Assembly (NCBI RefSeq): GCF_014646755.1 | Contig: NZ_BMNW01000009.1 | Span: 1 to 64,000, forward strand | Direction of reading: 5' to 3' | DNA: 64,000 nt | Origin: Pseudomonas asuensis | Lineage (GTDB): Bacteria > Pseudomonadota > Gammaproteobacteria > Pseudomonadales > Pseudomonadaceae | Shown here: positions 40,359 through 49,374 of the stretch, in pieces | Numbering within the stretch: the first letter of the stretch is position 1 | Layout: every line of letters starts with the position of its first letter | Translations under genes and position numbers: made by a program | The notes under the pieces: generated by a model | What the model was told of the DNA's origin: nothing | What the model saw: the letters and a program-made list of their open reading frames with translations, nothing else | Database searches by the model: none

Positions 40359-40445
40359 ATTCATTCCCTGTGTGAAATTTTTTACGCTTGGCACGATAGT
40401 AGCTCAGCTGCTGATGCCGTTCTAGCAGTCAAAAGTAGGGCAGGG

Positions 40446-40476
40446 AAAAACAAAAGGCCCGCCTGGATGGCGAGCC
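40446..40476 (-). terminator. Terminator of cysK
   Basis: On the minus strand GGCTCGCC-ATCCA-GGCGGGCC (one G-U pair) is followed by TTTTGTTTTT, nine bases after the cysK stop. Confidence 0.8.
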
Positions 40477-40484
40477 GGGTAGTC

Positions 40485-41459
40485 TTACTGAACCGTTTCC
40501 TGTTCTTCAAACAGACCATCGAAGAGCATAGTGGAAAGGTAGCGCTCACCTGAGTCAGGCAGGATGACAACGATGGTCTTGCCTTGCATCGCTGGCTCGC
40601 GAGCAAGACGCACTGCAGCTGCCATGGCAGCTCCGCATGAGATACCACACAGGATGCCTTCCTCGCGCATGAGGCGTTGAGCCATGGTCTTGGACTCCTC
40701 ATCGCTGACCCGCTCCACTCGGTCTACCATGGAGAGATCAAGGTTTTTGGGCACGAAGCCTGCGCCAATACCTTGAATTTTATGAGGACTAGGTTTGACT
40801 TCCTGCCCTGCCATAGTCTGAGTAATGACGGGTGAGCTTTCCGGTTCTACAGCGACCGAAAGGATAGGCTTGCCCTTGGTGTTTTTGATAAAGCGAGAAA
40901 TACCAGTCAGGGTGCCGCCAGTACCAACCCCTGAAACAAGTACATCGACAGCCCCGTCAGTATCATTCCAGATTTCCGGGCCAGTGGTCTTCTCATGAAT
41001 GGCCGGATTTGCAGGGTTTTCGAACTGTTGAGGCATAAAGTAGCGAGCAGGGTCGCTTTCAGCTATCTCCTTGGCCTTTTCAATGGCACCCTTCATGCCC
41101 TTGGCCGGTTCTGTCAGTATCAGTTCAGCCCCCAACGCTTTAAGAACCTTGCGTCGCTCCAGGCTCATAGAGGCGGGCATGGTCAAGATGAGCTTGTAGC
41201 CGCGAGCAGCTGCTACATAGGCAAGGCCAATACCCGTATTGCCTGAGGTAGGCTCAATGAGCGTCATGCCGGACTTAAGCCTGCCATTGGCCTCTGCATC
41301 CCAGATAAGATTGGCGCCGATTCGGCATTTCACTGAATAGCCTGGGTTACGGCCCTCGATCTTGGCCAGAATAGTGACCCCTTTAGGCCCAAGGCGGTTG
41401 ATGTACACCAGAGGTGTATTGCCAATGGATTGTGCGTTATCAGCAAAAATTCGGCTCAT
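40485..41459 (-). CDS. cysK: Cysteine synthase A (O-acetylserine sulfhydrylase)
   Basis: CysK makes L-cysteine from O-acetylserine and sulfide. The 324-residue PLP enzyme has the cofactor lysine K44 in [13 protein letters not shown], the substrate loop [10 protein letters not shown] and the phosphate-binding GTGGTLTG. Length and the long C-terminus ([12 protein letters not shown]) fit CysK rather than the shorter CysM. It stands alone and is divergent from the DUF748 gene. Confidence 0.93.
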   Translation of the reverse strand: MSRIFADNAQSIGNTPLVYINRLGPKGVTILAKIEGRNPGYSVKCRIGANLIWDAEANGRLKSGMTLIEPTSGNTGIGLAYVAAARGYKLILTMPASMSLERRKVLKALGAELILTEPAKGMKGAIEKAKEIAESDPARYFMPQQFENPANPAIHEKTTGPEIWNDTDGAVDVLVSGVGTGGTLTGISRFIKNTKGKPILSVAVEPESSPVITQTMAGQEVKPSPHKIQGIGAGFVPKNLDLSMVDRVERVSDEESKTMAQRLMREEGILCGISCGAAMAAAVRLAREPAMQGKTIVVILPDSGERYLSTMLFDGLFEEQETVQ

Positions 41460-41586
41460 CTAAAGATCCCTCTGTGGGTCAACATATATGGGTTCAGCCT
41501 AAGGCTACGGAGCCAGGGCGTCCAGCCTGAGGAAACTGACGCTGGCATGGTCGGTCCATGAAAGACATGCCAAAGGGAACCGAGCC

Positions 41587-42651
41587 ATGAAGCTGCGCTA
41601 TCGAACACCTGCACTTATCCTCTTGAGCATAGTTGCCCTATTGATCGTCGTGCAGCTTGCACTGCCTTATGTCATACGACATTACCTCAATACCAAGCTG
41701 GCTGACATGGGTGACTACCGGGGCCATATTACAGATGTCGATTTGGCGTGGTGGCGCGGTGCTTACCGTATTGATGGACTCAGGATCGAGAAGGTGACAG
41801 GCAAGGTGCCTGTGCCGTTTCTGGACGCGCCTAGTATAGACATTGCCGTAAGTGGACAAGCATTATGGAAGGACCATGCCATTGTCGGTCGGATCATTTT
41901 CGAGCGGCCTGAGCTCAATTTTGTCGATGGGGGGGATGACCCTAAGTCCTCACAAACAGGTGAGGGCACAGACTGGCGTGCTCAGCTGGAAAAGATCGTT
42001 TCGATTACTTTGAACGAGGTTCGTGTTGAGGATGGTAAGCTCAGTTTCCGCAACTTCAGCTCATCGCCGCCAGTTAACCTGCAGGCAACCCAGGTAAACG
42101 CCAGTCTTTATAACCTAACCAATGCAGCCGATGCGCAGGGCAAGCGGGTGGCGCGCTTTGAAGGTAAGGCCACGGTATTGGATAACGCACCGTTGGAAGC
42201 GTCGGCAGAGTTTGACCCTTTCAGTGACTTCAGCGATTTTTTGTTTCGACTCCGCGTAACCCAGGTGGACCTACCTAAAATCAATGATTTTGCCAAGGCA
42301 TATGGCAAGTTTGACTTTAAGTCCGGTAGCGGTGATCTGGTAATCGATGCCAAGGCTAATAACGGAGAGCTCAGTGGTTACATCAAGCCATTGTTTAAAA
42401 ATGTGGATGTCTTCGACTGGCGCCAGGATGTTGAAAATAAAGACAAAGGCTTTTTCCGTGGGCTTTGGGAAGCCGTAGTAGGCGGTAGCCAGACCTTATT
42501 GAAAAACCAGCGTAAGGATCAATTTGCAACCCGTGTTGAGTTGCAGGGCAGCGTCAAGCAGCAAAATATCAATCCGCTGCAAGCGTTCTTTTCGATTTTG
42601 CGTAACGCCTTCATACAGGCATTCAGTGCTCAGTATGAAGATCGGGGTTAG
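41587..42651 (+). CDS. DUF748 (AsmA-like) membrane-anchored protein
   Basis: A 354-residue protein with one N-terminal membrane helix (ALILLSIVALLIVVQLALPYVI, about 9-30) and a large periplasmic domain. The conserved opening after the helix (GDYRGHITDVDLAWWRGAYRIDGLRIEK) and the repeated beta-rich segments are typical of DUF748 proteins, relatives of the AsmA/bridge-like lipid transfer family. Function is unproven; a role in envelope lipid handling is inference. The MoxR ATPase gene follows on the same strand after 60 bases. Confidence 0.85.
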   Translation: MKLRYRTPALILLSIVALLIVVQLALPYVIRHYLNTKLADMGDYRGHITDVDLAWWRGAYRIDGLRIEKVTGKVPVPFLDAPSIDIAVSGQALWKDHAIVGRIIFERPELNFVDGGDDPKSSQTGEGTDWRAQLEKIVSITLNEVRVEDGKLSFRNFSSSPPVNLQATQVNASLYNLTNAADAQGKRVARFEGKATVLDNAPLEASAEFDPFSDFSDFLFRLRVTQVDLPKINDFAKAYGKFDFKSGSGDLVIDAKANNGELSGYIKPLFKNVDVFDWRQDVENKDKGFFRGLWEAVVGGSQTLLKNQRKDQFATRVELQGSVKQQNINPLQAFFSILRNAFIQAFSAQYEDRG

Positions 42652-42711
42652 TGTATCGAGTACGCTTAATGCCTATTATCATCTGATATTGATCAAGCCT
42701 GAGGGTCACTG

Positions 42712-43560
42712 ATGAAATTTGAAGGTACGGCGGATTATGTCGCGCCCGCTGATCTCCAGCTGGCTGTAAACGCTGCGATTACCCTGCAGCGTCCGCTGCT
42801 GGTGAAAGGGGAGCCGGGTACAGGCAAGACGTTACTGGCGGAGCAGTTGGCTCAAGCACTTGATACACGTTTGATCACTTGGCATATCAAGTCCACTACG
42901 AAAGCGCATCAGGGGCTATACGAGTACGATGCCGTCAGCCGCTTGCGTGACTCCCAGCTTGGTGTCGATAAAGTCCATGATATCGCTAACTACATCAAGA
43001 AAGGTAAGCTCTGGGAAGCATTTGATGCGCAGGAGCGTGTCGTTCTGCTGATCGATGAGATCGACAAGGCGGACATTGAATTTCCAAACGATTTGCTGCA
43101 GGAGCTGGATCGTATGGAGTTTTATGTGTACGAAACCGGCGAAACGGTTCGTGCCCGGCACCGTCCCATAATCATTATTACGTCCAATAATGAGAAGGAG
43201 CTACCTGATGCATTCCTGCGTCGTTGCTTCTTTCATTATATTGCGTTCCCTGATCGCGATACCTTGAAGCGTATTGTAGACGTGCACTTCCCAAGCATCA
43301 GCCAGACGTTAGTTAATGAGGCCCTGGAGATCTTCTTTGATATCCGGCAGGTACCTGGACTTAAGAAAAAACCCTCTACGTCAGAACTGGTTGATTGGTT
43401 GAAGCTGCTGATGGCCGATGACGTGGGTGAGGCGGTCCTGCATGAGCGAGACCCTCGAAAGGCTATCCCGCCTCTGGCGGGGGCCTTGGTCAAGAACGAG
43501 CAGGATGTTCAGCTGCTAGAGCGTCTGGCCTTCATGACACGACGAAATGGCTATCGATAA
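42712..43560 (+). CDS. MoxR-family AAA+ ATPase
   Basis: A 282-residue AAA+ ATPase of the MoxR group, chaperone-like ATPases that act with VWA-domain partners to mature or load cofactors into enzyme complexes. Walker A is GEPGTGKTLLAE (about 32-43), Walker B is VVLLIDEIDKAD (about 109-120), and sensor 1 is IIITSNNEKELPDAFLRRC. It heads a compact operon with a GFA-family gene (10 bases apart, AAGGAGG overlapping its stop) and a VWA protein gene, so it and the VWA protein are a likely functional pair. The target is unknown. Confidence 0.92.
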   Translation: MKFEGTADYVAPADLQLAVNAAITLQRPLLVKGEPGTGKTLLAEQLAQALDTRLITWHIKSTTKAHQGLYEYDAVSRLRDSQLGVDKVHDIANYIKKGKLWEAFDAQERVVLLIDEIDKADIEFPNDLLQELDRMEFYVYETGETVRARHRPIIIITSNNEKELPDAFLRRCFFHYIAFPDRDTLKRIVDVHFPSISQTLVNEALEIFFDIRQVPGLKKKPSTSELVDWLKLLMADDVGEAVLHERDPRKAIPPLAGALVKNEQDVQLLERLAFMTRRNGYR

Positions 43561-43569
43561 GGAGGCCTT

Positions 43570-43944
43570 ATGCTCAAGGGTAGCTGCCTATGCGGTGCGG
43601 TGACTTATGAAGTCGACACCTTGCTTGAGAAAGCCACGCATTGCCACTGTTCTATGTGTCGCAAAGCCCACGGAGCAGCTTTTGCCACCTATACGACGGT
43701 GCCTAAAAACAGCTTTCGCTTTACGTCCGGGGAGACCGATGTTGCGGCTTATCGCTCTTCTCCTGAAGTGGTCCGGACGTTTTGCAGGCGGTGCGGATCA
43801 AATCTGCAATTTTTGAGGGATGGACGGGAAACCTTGGGATTGGCGTTAGGCTCGTTGGACTCTGCACTGGGTGCCTTGCCTGTCGACGAGATCTATACCG
43901 AGGTCCAGGCGGCATGGTATCGAGATCCGGCTCGTCATGAGTAG
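43570..43944 (+). CDS. GFA-family zinc protein (Gfa-like/Mss4 fold)
   Basis: A 124-residue protein of the family named after glutathione-dependent formaldehyde-activating enzyme. Zinc-binding pairs are visible: CLCGAV at the start, CHCSMCRKAHGAAFATY, and CRRCGSNLQFL near the middle. Members lack an agreed activity, so the name should not be taken as function. It has a consensus AAGGAGG ribosome site that overlaps the MoxR stop and is placed between the ATPase and the VWA gene, an unexpected third member of that pair. Confidence 0.9.
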   Translation: MLKGSCLCGAVTYEVDTLLEKATHCHCSMCRKAHGAAFATYTTVPKNSFRFTSGETDVAAYRSSPEVVRTFCRRCGSNLQFLRDGRETLGLALGSLDSALGALPVDEIYTEVQAAWYRDPARHE

Positions 43945-43968
43945 CTTTGCTTCAGACGGGGATATCCA

Positions 43969-45150
43969 ATGCTGCTAAATCTCTTCCATGAGCTGCGTTC
44001 TGCGCGAATTCCTGTTTCCCTGCGTGAGTTGTTGGATCTGCATGAGGCGCTGCTGGAGGGTATCGTATTTGCGGATATGGATGCCTTTTACTTTTTGGCC
44101 CGTACGATACTGGTCAAGGACGAGCGTCATTTCGATCGCTTCGACAAGGCTTTTTCGATGTACTTTGAAGGGTTGCAGTCCCTTGACGAGGCGCTGGAGG
44201 TACTGATTCCTGAGGAATGGCTACGTAAGGCATTCGAGCGCTCACTTACGCCAGAGGAGCGTGCGCAGATTCAGTCGCTAGGTGGCTTGGATACACTGAT
44301 CGAAACCTTCAAGCAGCGATTGGCTGAACAGAAAGGCAGGCATGCTGGAGGCAATAAATGGATTGGTACAGGCGGTACCAGCCCATTTGGTTCAGGGGGG
44401 TACAACCCTGAAGGTATTCGAGTAGGTGATGCAGGCGAGCGACAAGGGAGGGCTGTCAAGGTCTGGGAGCAACGTGAGTATCGTAATCTGGATGGTCAGG
44501 CGGAACTGGGACGCCGGAATATCAATATCGCCCTGCGGCGTCTACGCACGTTTGCCCGGGAGGGAGCGGCAGATGAGTTTGATATTGAAGGCACTATTGA
44601 CCATACCGCGCGTGATGCAGGGCTTTTGAATATTCGCATGCGGCCCGAGCGCCACAACGCAGTAAAGCTTCTGCTGCTGCTTGATATCGGCGGCTCGATG
44701 GACATGCACGTTCAGGTCTGTGAAGAGCTGTTTTCGGCCTGCCGTACCGAGTTCAAGCATCTAGAGCATTTCTATTTTCATAACTTCGTTTATGAGGCTG
44801 TCTGGAAGGATAATCAGCGCCGTATGAGCGAACTTACACCTACGCTGGATCTTCTTCATCGTTATGGTGATGACTACAAGGTTGTATTTGTAGGTGATGC
44901 CTCCATGGCCCCTTATGAAATTCTTCAGCCCGGCGGCAGTGTGGAGCATTGGAACGAGGAGGCTGGGTCCATTTGGATGGAGCGCTTCAAGAACAAGTTC
45001 AGAAAGATTATCTGGCTCAACCCTTATCCGCGCCGCGCCTGGGAGTATACGTCTTCTATCCAGATCACTCGTGAGCTGGTTGAGGACCATATGTACCCTT
45101 TGACTCTAGAAGGTCTGGAGGAGGGGATGCGTTATCTCGCCCGTGGGTAA
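43969..45150 (+). CDS. VWA domain-containing protein (CoxE-like)
   Basis: A 393-residue protein whose C-terminal half is a von Willebrand factor A domain with the metal-site motif LLLLDIGGSMD (DxGxS, about 240). The N-terminal half (LFHELRSARIPVSLRELLDLHEAL) and the glycine-rich middle are typical of CoxE-like partners of MoxR ATPases. No signal peptide, so cytoplasmic. It is the third gene of the MoxR-GFA-VWA operon, 24 bases after the GFA gene. Confidence 0.9.
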   Translation: MLLNLFHELRSARIPVSLRELLDLHEALLEGIVFADMDAFYFLARTILVKDERHFDRFDKAFSMYFEGLQSLDEALEVLIPEEWLRKAFERSLTPEERAQIQSLGGLDTLIETFKQRLAEQKGRHAGGNKWIGTGGTSPFGSGGYNPEGIRVGDAGERQGRAVKVWEQREYRNLDGQAELGRRNINIALRRLRTFAREGAADEFDIEGTIDHTARDAGLLNIRMRPERHNAVKLLLLLDIGGSMDMHVQVCEELFSACRTEFKHLEHFYFHNFVYEAVWKDNQRRMSELTPTLDLLHRYGDDYKVVFVGDASMAPYEILQPGGSVEHWNEEAGSIWMERFKNKFRKIIWLNPYPRRAWEYTSSIQITRELVEDHMYPLTLEGLEEGMRYLARG

Positions 45151-45206
45151 AGTCCGCTGTGAGAGCCTCTGATCAGCAAGGAGTAAAGGCGGGACTTTAG
45201 TAATTT

Positions 45207-45377
45207 CTATTCTGAAAAAGGCCTGCCTGGTGGCGCTTTAGGAAGCAATGGCTTCGGATGTTGATAATCAAATATCTTTACGCCTCGTAGCCCAAAACCT
45301 TGGGCAAGCTTGATGAAGTCTGCGTATAAATGCCTATACCCAGCAGTGCAACGGTGTGCTGTTCCTGCCGTCTCCAT
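45207..45377 (-). pseudogene. Remnant of a thiamine-diphosphate enzyme gene (C-terminal fragment)
   Basis: This 56-codon minus-strand frame contains ADFIKLAQGFGLRGVKIFD, which closely follows the pattern (N)PDFVKLAEAFGxxGVRV seen about 60-70 residues from the end of acetolactate-synthase-type ThDP enzymes. The residues before it do not fit the family, and the tail ends early, so this is a fragment, not a gene. It lies just downstream (same strand) of a guanidinobutyrase-like remnant, in the order found in the P. aeruginosa gbu region, where a probable ThDP decarboxylase ends the gene series. The identification rests on one short motif. Confidence 0.5.
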
Positions 45378-45384
45378 GGCTATT

Positions 45385-45552
45385 TCAAAGAGCCAGAATA
45401 ATTTCTATGCTTGCCTCTATTGCTCTGACCCGCTCGGGTAAGGTGAACGGAGGCTGCGTCAAGTCTATCAAGCGATTCAAGGTGACAGAGGCGGCGCCTG
45501 CAAAGCGAGGTCTCTCGTTGCCACCCAGAGGGCGATAAAGCTTTTTCTGCAC
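45385..45552 (-). pseudogene. Remnant of a guanidinobutyrase/agmatinase gene
   Basis: A 55-codon frame starting at GTG 45552 with AGGG upstream. It opens with LYRPLGGNERPRFAGAAS, matching the N-terminus of GbuA-type ureohydrolases (x-PLGGNE-x-PRF-x-G), then continues with FTLPERVRAIEASIEIIL, which resembles a segment that normally lies some 80 residues further on (FNL-xx-xVRIIE-xxx-xxIL). All metal-binding motifs of the family are absent. This is best explained as an internally deleted, truncated gene. The LysR gene is divergent, as gbuR is from gbuA in P. aeruginosa. Confidence 0.6.
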
Positions 45553-45648
45553 AATCGATACCCTGCCTGTGAAGCGATGGCCTGATGGTGTGAAGGAAAT
45601 GCAGCCTGAAAAATCGGCACATGCAAAATCAGTTAAGGGATTTCTAAA

Positions 45649-45659
45649 CTATCGGATAG
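45649..45659. promoter_or_regulatory. Short dyad upstream of the LysR gene
   Basis: CTATCGGATAG is a palindrome about a central base, in the space between the LysR gene and the guanidinobutyrase remnant, where a LysR regulator would bind. Evidence is position and symmetry only. Confidence 0.3.
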
Positions 45660-45690
45660 GCTGGATAAAAGAAGACAACGGATTCTGTCC

Positions 45691-46590
45691 ATGGCCAATG
45701 CCCTTCACGATATTCGATTGCTTAAAATTTTCGCTACTGTCGTCCAGAGCCAGGGGTTCGCGGCAGCGCAGCGCGAATTGAACCTCTCCACGTCAGCCAT
45801 AAGCACCTACATGAGTCAGCTGGAAAGCCAGTTGGGTATTTCGTTGTGCCATCGAGGGCGAGGTGGGTTTGGACTGACCAGCAAGGGTGAGATGTTCTAT
45901 CAGGAAGCGCTAAGAATCCTGGGCGAGATGGAGGGTTTCGAACGATATGCCGCATCACTCAAGGGGGAGCTGAGCGGTACGCTCAAGCTAGGTATGCTGG
46001 ACTCATTAGCTAACGAGCCTGCCGTGTCGCTAGCTGATGTGATTGGCGCCTACACAGGAGAATACCCCGCAGTACATATCCATCTGACTGTCATGAGTCC
46101 CTATGACCTTCAGCTAGCCATTCTTGAGAACCGGTTGGATCTTGCTATTGGTGCGTTTTCTGCCCGAATGAACGGTGTGGTTTATCAACCGCTTTATCGC
46201 GAACAACATTGGCTTTATTGCAGTGACCGGCATCCTTTATTCAAGGAGCGGCATATCCCAGAAGAGCTTATTACACAACAGAGAATGGTAAGAAGAGGAT
46301 ATTGGAGTCAGGCTGAACTGGCTCGGCATGGATTTAAGGAGAGTGCTGCCACAGTTGAAAGTATGGAGGCTCAGTTAATATTAATTCTTTCAGGGGCTTA
46401 TATAGGTTATTTGCCCGAGCATTATGTTCATGCGTGGGTAAATCAGGGTCGGTTACGTGCCCTACAACCAGCAATGTTCGGCTATCAAGCGCCGTTCTCA
46501 CTTATTTTTCGTCGGGGCCGAAGTCGAGAAAGTTTAATCCAAACATTTCAAAGAATTCTTAAAGCTCATATGCGGCGTGCCGATAAATAA
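45691..46590 (+). CDS. LysR-family transcriptional regulator (GbuR-like)
   Basis: A 299-residue LysR regulator: N-terminal winged helix-turn-helix (LLKIFATVVQSQGFAAAQRELNLSTSAIS, about 9-37) with the LCHRGRGGFGLTSKG wing, and a C-terminal effector-binding domain. The HRGRGGF wing and divergent position next to a guanidinobutyrase relic suggest it is the gbuR orthologue, the activator of guanidinobutyrate use. Its target gene is destroyed here, yet the regulator frame is intact, so it may control something else or be newly orphaned. The identity is inference from context. Confidence 0.9.
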   Translation: MANALHDIRLLKIFATVVQSQGFAAAQRELNLSTSAISTYMSQLESQLGISLCHRGRGGFGLTSKGEMFYQEALRILGEMEGFERYAASLKGELSGTLKLGMLDSLANEPAVSLADVIGAYTGEYPAVHIHLTVMSPYDLQLAILENRLDLAIGAFSARMNGVVYQPLYREQHWLYCSDRHPLFKERHIPEELITQQRMVRRGYWSQAELARHGFKESAATVESMEAQLILILSGAYIGYLPEHYVHAWVNQGRLRALQPAMFGYQAPFSLIFRRGRSRESLIQTFQRILKAHMRRADK

Positions 46591-46686
46591 ACGACGTTAA
46601 AATTGATGACAACTAATATATGGGTGCCAATTGCCATCATTTGAAAAGGACGTCATTTATTTAAGGATTCAGAAGGCTTCTCTGCC

Positions 46687-48252
46687 ATGCGCAAAAATCT
46701 GCCAGTGACACAACAAGCTCGTACATTCAAGGAAAGTGAGCGTCTTATTTCAACGACGAATCTCAAAGGACAGATTACTTATTGCAATGATGCTTTTATA
46801 GCAATAAGTGGTTTTACTCGTGACGAGCTTATTGGCAGTCCGCATAATCTGGTGCGTCATCCAGATATGCCAGAAAGCGTTTTTGGCCATATGTGGGATA
46901 CCCTCAAGCAAGGCAAGGCCTGGATGGGCATCGTCAAGAATCGATGCAAGAATGGCGATTATTACTGGGTTAACGCCTATGTCACGCCGATCTGGGAAAG
47001 CGGTCAAATTGCAGGCTACGAGTCGGTACGTGTACTACCTTCAGCCGAGCAGATTCGACGCGCTGAGGCTATGTATGCGCGGCTGCGTGAGGGCAAGCGT
47101 GCAGTACCGGTTACTGAAGCCATAAAGCATGCAGGCAAGATTGCATGGCCGACGCTGTTTAGCGGCGCTGTAATTCTTGGGGGGCATTTCTATTTTAATG
47201 ATATCGCTCAGGCGAGTGTCATCGTTGCTAGTGCGCTGGGTATTACCTTTTGGCAGTTCAAGCGTCAACGCTGGGCTATCGAGAAGATCTTCGGGGCCAA
47301 TCCGAAGATGTTCACCAGTGCTATTGTAGCGCCCACATACAGTAATCAATTCGGTGCGGCGGGTCAGATGGATCTTGCCTTGCAGAGTCAGGAGTCGCGC
47401 CTGCAAACGGCACTGACACGTCTGGTGGATACAGGTAAAAGCGTACAGGGCAAAGCAGAAGAGTCGCTGCGCCTGGCACGTTCACAGGCTGATCTTCTTG
47501 AACGCCAGCGTAGCGAGACCGACCAGTCTGCTACCGCAATCAACGAAATGGCAGCCACCATTCAGGAGGTTTCGCAAAATGTTAACCAGACAGCACAGGC
47601 TGCTGGCGAAGCGGAGTCGTTAGCCCTGCATGGCCGTGACGTGGCGGACGAAAGTTTGGCTTCAATGAGACAATTGGCTGGCGCCGTGAGCGAAATTGGA
47701 CAGGCAGTCGGGGAGCTTGCTGATTCAACGCAGTCAATTGGCAGCGTTGCTGACGTGATTACCTCCATTGCCGAACAGACTAATTTGCTGGCGCTTAATG
47801 CTGCGATCGAGGCTGCCCGGGCAGGTGAAGCGGGTCGTGGATTTGCCGTTGTTGCAGATGAGGTCCGCTCCCTGGCGTCGCGTACACGCGATTCTACCCA
47901 GCAGATTCACCAGATTATTGAAAATCTGCGCTCAGGTGCGCAGCGTGCAGTTGCTACGGCAGCCAAAGGTGAAGAGGCGTCACGGCAGAGCGAAGAGCAT
48001 ACGGCGGCTGTACGTGAGGCGCTTGAAGGAATCAGCCAGGCGGTCATACGGATCACGGCCATGAGTCAGCAGATGTCCACGGCGGTAGAGGAACAAAGCC
48101 ATGTGGCCGAGGATATCAATCAGCAGATTACCCGTATTGCTGAACTGTCTGATCAAAGTACCCAGCAGTCACAACAAGGTGCTGCGTTGAGTGGTGAGCT
48201 TGAGCAAATGGCTGTGTATCTAAGCGATCTGGCTGAGCGTTTCAACCGCTAA
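46687..48252 (+). CDS. aer: Aerotaxis receptor Aer (PAS domain methyl-accepting protein)
   Basis: Aer senses redox or oxygen through FAD bound to a PAS domain and signals to CheA. The 521-residue protein has one N-terminal PAS domain (about 15-115; [46 protein letters not shown]), a membrane segment (about 150-195, [11 protein letters not shown] and [12 protein letters not shown]) and a C-terminal signalling domain with the MCP hairpin [22 protein letters not shown]. One PAS domain plus membrane anchor fits Aer rather than BdlA, which has two PAS domains and no anchor. It stands 96 bases after the LysR gene. Confidence 0.93.
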   Translation: MRKNLPVTQQARTFKESERLISTTNLKGQITYCNDAFIAISGFTRDELIGSPHNLVRHPDMPESVFGHMWDTLKQGKAWMGIVKNRCKNGDYYWVNAYVTPIWESGQIAGYESVRVLPSAEQIRRAEAMYARLREGKRAVPVTEAIKHAGKIAWPTLFSGAVILGGHFYFNDIAQASVIVASALGITFWQFKRQRWAIEKIFGANPKMFTSAIVAPTYSNQFGAAGQMDLALQSQESRLQTALTRLVDTGKSVQGKAEESLRLARSQADLLERQRSETDQSATAINEMAATIQEVSQNVNQTAQAAGEAESLALHGRDVADESLASMRQLAGAVSEIGQAVGELADSTQSIGSVADVITSIAEQTNLLALNAAIEAARAGEAGRGFAVVADEVRSLASRTRDSTQQIHQIIENLRSGAQRAVATAAKGEEASRQSEEHTAAVREALEGISQAVIRITAMSQQMSTAVEEQSHVAEDINQQITRIAELSDQSTQQSQQGAALSGELEQMAVYLSDLAERFNR

Positions 48253-48301
48253 GAGGGCTTGAGGTAGACTGGTATCTGCTATCGGTCTACCTAGAGGTTG
48301 T

Positions 48302-48913
48302 ATGCCCCGTCCACGTTGTGTTGCATGCCAGCGTCCAGAAAGCCATTGTTTATGCCATCTTGTTCCAAGACTTTCCAGCGCGACTCGCATACTGATCCTG
48401 CAGCATCCCGATGAAACCCGGCACGCCCTGAATACAGCGCGCCTGGCAGCCCTGGGACTGATAAATAGTGAGTTGCTTATTGGCGAACATTTTGATGATA
48501 TCGAAACTCACTGGGCAGGTTATGCCCCATGGCTGCTGTTTCCTGGTGATCAGGCCAGAACCCTTGAACAGGTGAAACAAAAGCACGGGTTATCTGGAAA
48601 GCCCCTGCTTGTTGTGCCTGATGGCACATGGCGGAAGGCACGCAAGCTGTTACACCTCAATCCTCTGGTGGCAGCGTTACCTCGGGTTAGTTTGCCTAGT
48701 GGCCTGTCGTCGCGTTATCGCCTCCGAAAGGCGCCCGCTCCTGGCGCAGTTTCGACCATCGAGGCCATTGTGACAGCTTTGAACACGCTAGAACCGCCTA
48801 CGTGCTTCGATACATTACTTGCGCCTTTCGAGACGCTGATCGAGAGGCAGATAGAGGCGATGGGTGAGGATGTGTTTGCAAAAAATCATGCACTGAAGGG
48901 ACATCATCATTAG
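48302..48913 (+). CDS. DTW domain protein, tRNA-uridine aminocarboxypropyltransferase-like
   Basis: A 203-residue protein of the DTW/TapT superfamily. Characterised members (E. coli TapT/YfiP) transfer the aminocarboxypropyl group of SAM to tRNA uridine 47 to make acp3U. It has the N-terminal zinc-type cysteines (CVACQRPESHCLCHLV), LILQHPDETRHALNTARL, the signature PDGTWRKARKLL (DGTW in place of DTW) and the following LPRVSLPSG. It follows aer by 49 bases on the same strand. Confidence 0.9.
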   Translation: MPRPRCVACQRPESHCLCHLVPRLSSATRILILQHPDETRHALNTARLAALGLINSELLIGEHFDDIETHWAGYAPWLLFPGDQARTLEQVKQKHGLSGKPLLVVPDGTWRKARKLLHLNPLVAALPRVSLPSGLSSRYRLRKAPAPGAVSTIEAIVTALNTLEPPTCFDTLLAPFETLIERQIEAMGEDVFAKNHALKGHHH

Positions 48914-49113
48914 GTTGTCATGCGCCCGACATCCTGCGTAGGCATGCTCTTGTCAAACAAGGCCTCTAATCCGTCCAAGGCTTGTAGGCTCACTAACCCC
49001 CAGCGTGAAAAAACAACCATTCACCGGAATTTCTGAATTTCCAGGTTTTGCAGGGCTCTATTTGTTACAGCCCGGATGAATCCGGTAATACCGGTCGAGG
49101 AGGAGAGCAAGCT

Positions 49114-49329
49114 ATGACCTTGAGTATCCAAGTAGTACGACAGGTGGAGGAGGACGAAACCATTCTGGCATTCATTCCAGTATGGATGGGTGGCGATCAA
49201 CCTATTGAGCCCGGTGTGCCGACTGAGCCGATATCCCCGCCATCGCAACCCGTTGAGCCTGGCGAGCCTACGGTGCCTGATCCCATTCCACCGGCGCCTG
49301 TGGCTGATGCCCGTAGCATGATGATGTGA
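49114..49329 (+). CDS. Small proline-rich hypothetical protein
   Basis: A 71-residue protein: an N-terminal 27-residue section (MTLSIQVVRQVEEDETILAF) followed by about 40 residues dominated by Pro with Glu, Val and Thr (PIEPGVPTEP, QPVEPGEPTV) and an unusual MMM C-terminus. There is no signal peptide or membrane helix. The start is fixed by an excellent GAGGAGAG ribosome site eight bases upstream, and a strong terminator follows, so expression is likely. I do not recognise it. About 200 bases before it hold no gene. Confidence 0.7.
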   Translation: MTLSIQVVRQVEEDETILAFIPVWMGGDQPIEPGVPTEPISPPSQPVEPGEPTVPDPIPPAPVADARSMMM

Positions 49330-49345
49330 AAGGCAAGTCACGATG

Positions 49346-49373
49346 AAAAAGCGGAGCTAAGCTCCGCTTTTTT
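49346..49373. terminator. Bidirectional terminator
   Basis: AAAAAGCGGAGC / GCTCCGCTTTTTT stem with a TAA loop between the proline-rich gene and the convergent phosphopantetheinyl transferase gene. Confidence 0.9.
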
Positions 49374-49374
49374 A

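Noticed and set aside
46603-46616. TTGATGACAACTAA as an Anr box upstream of aer
   Set aside because: Only the left half-site is intact; the right half differs at two of five positions, so support is too weak to annotate.
46687-48252. Naming the PAS-MCP gene bdlA because of its LysR neighbour
   Set aside because: BdlA has two PAS domains and no membrane segment; this protein has one PAS domain and a membrane segment, as in Aer.
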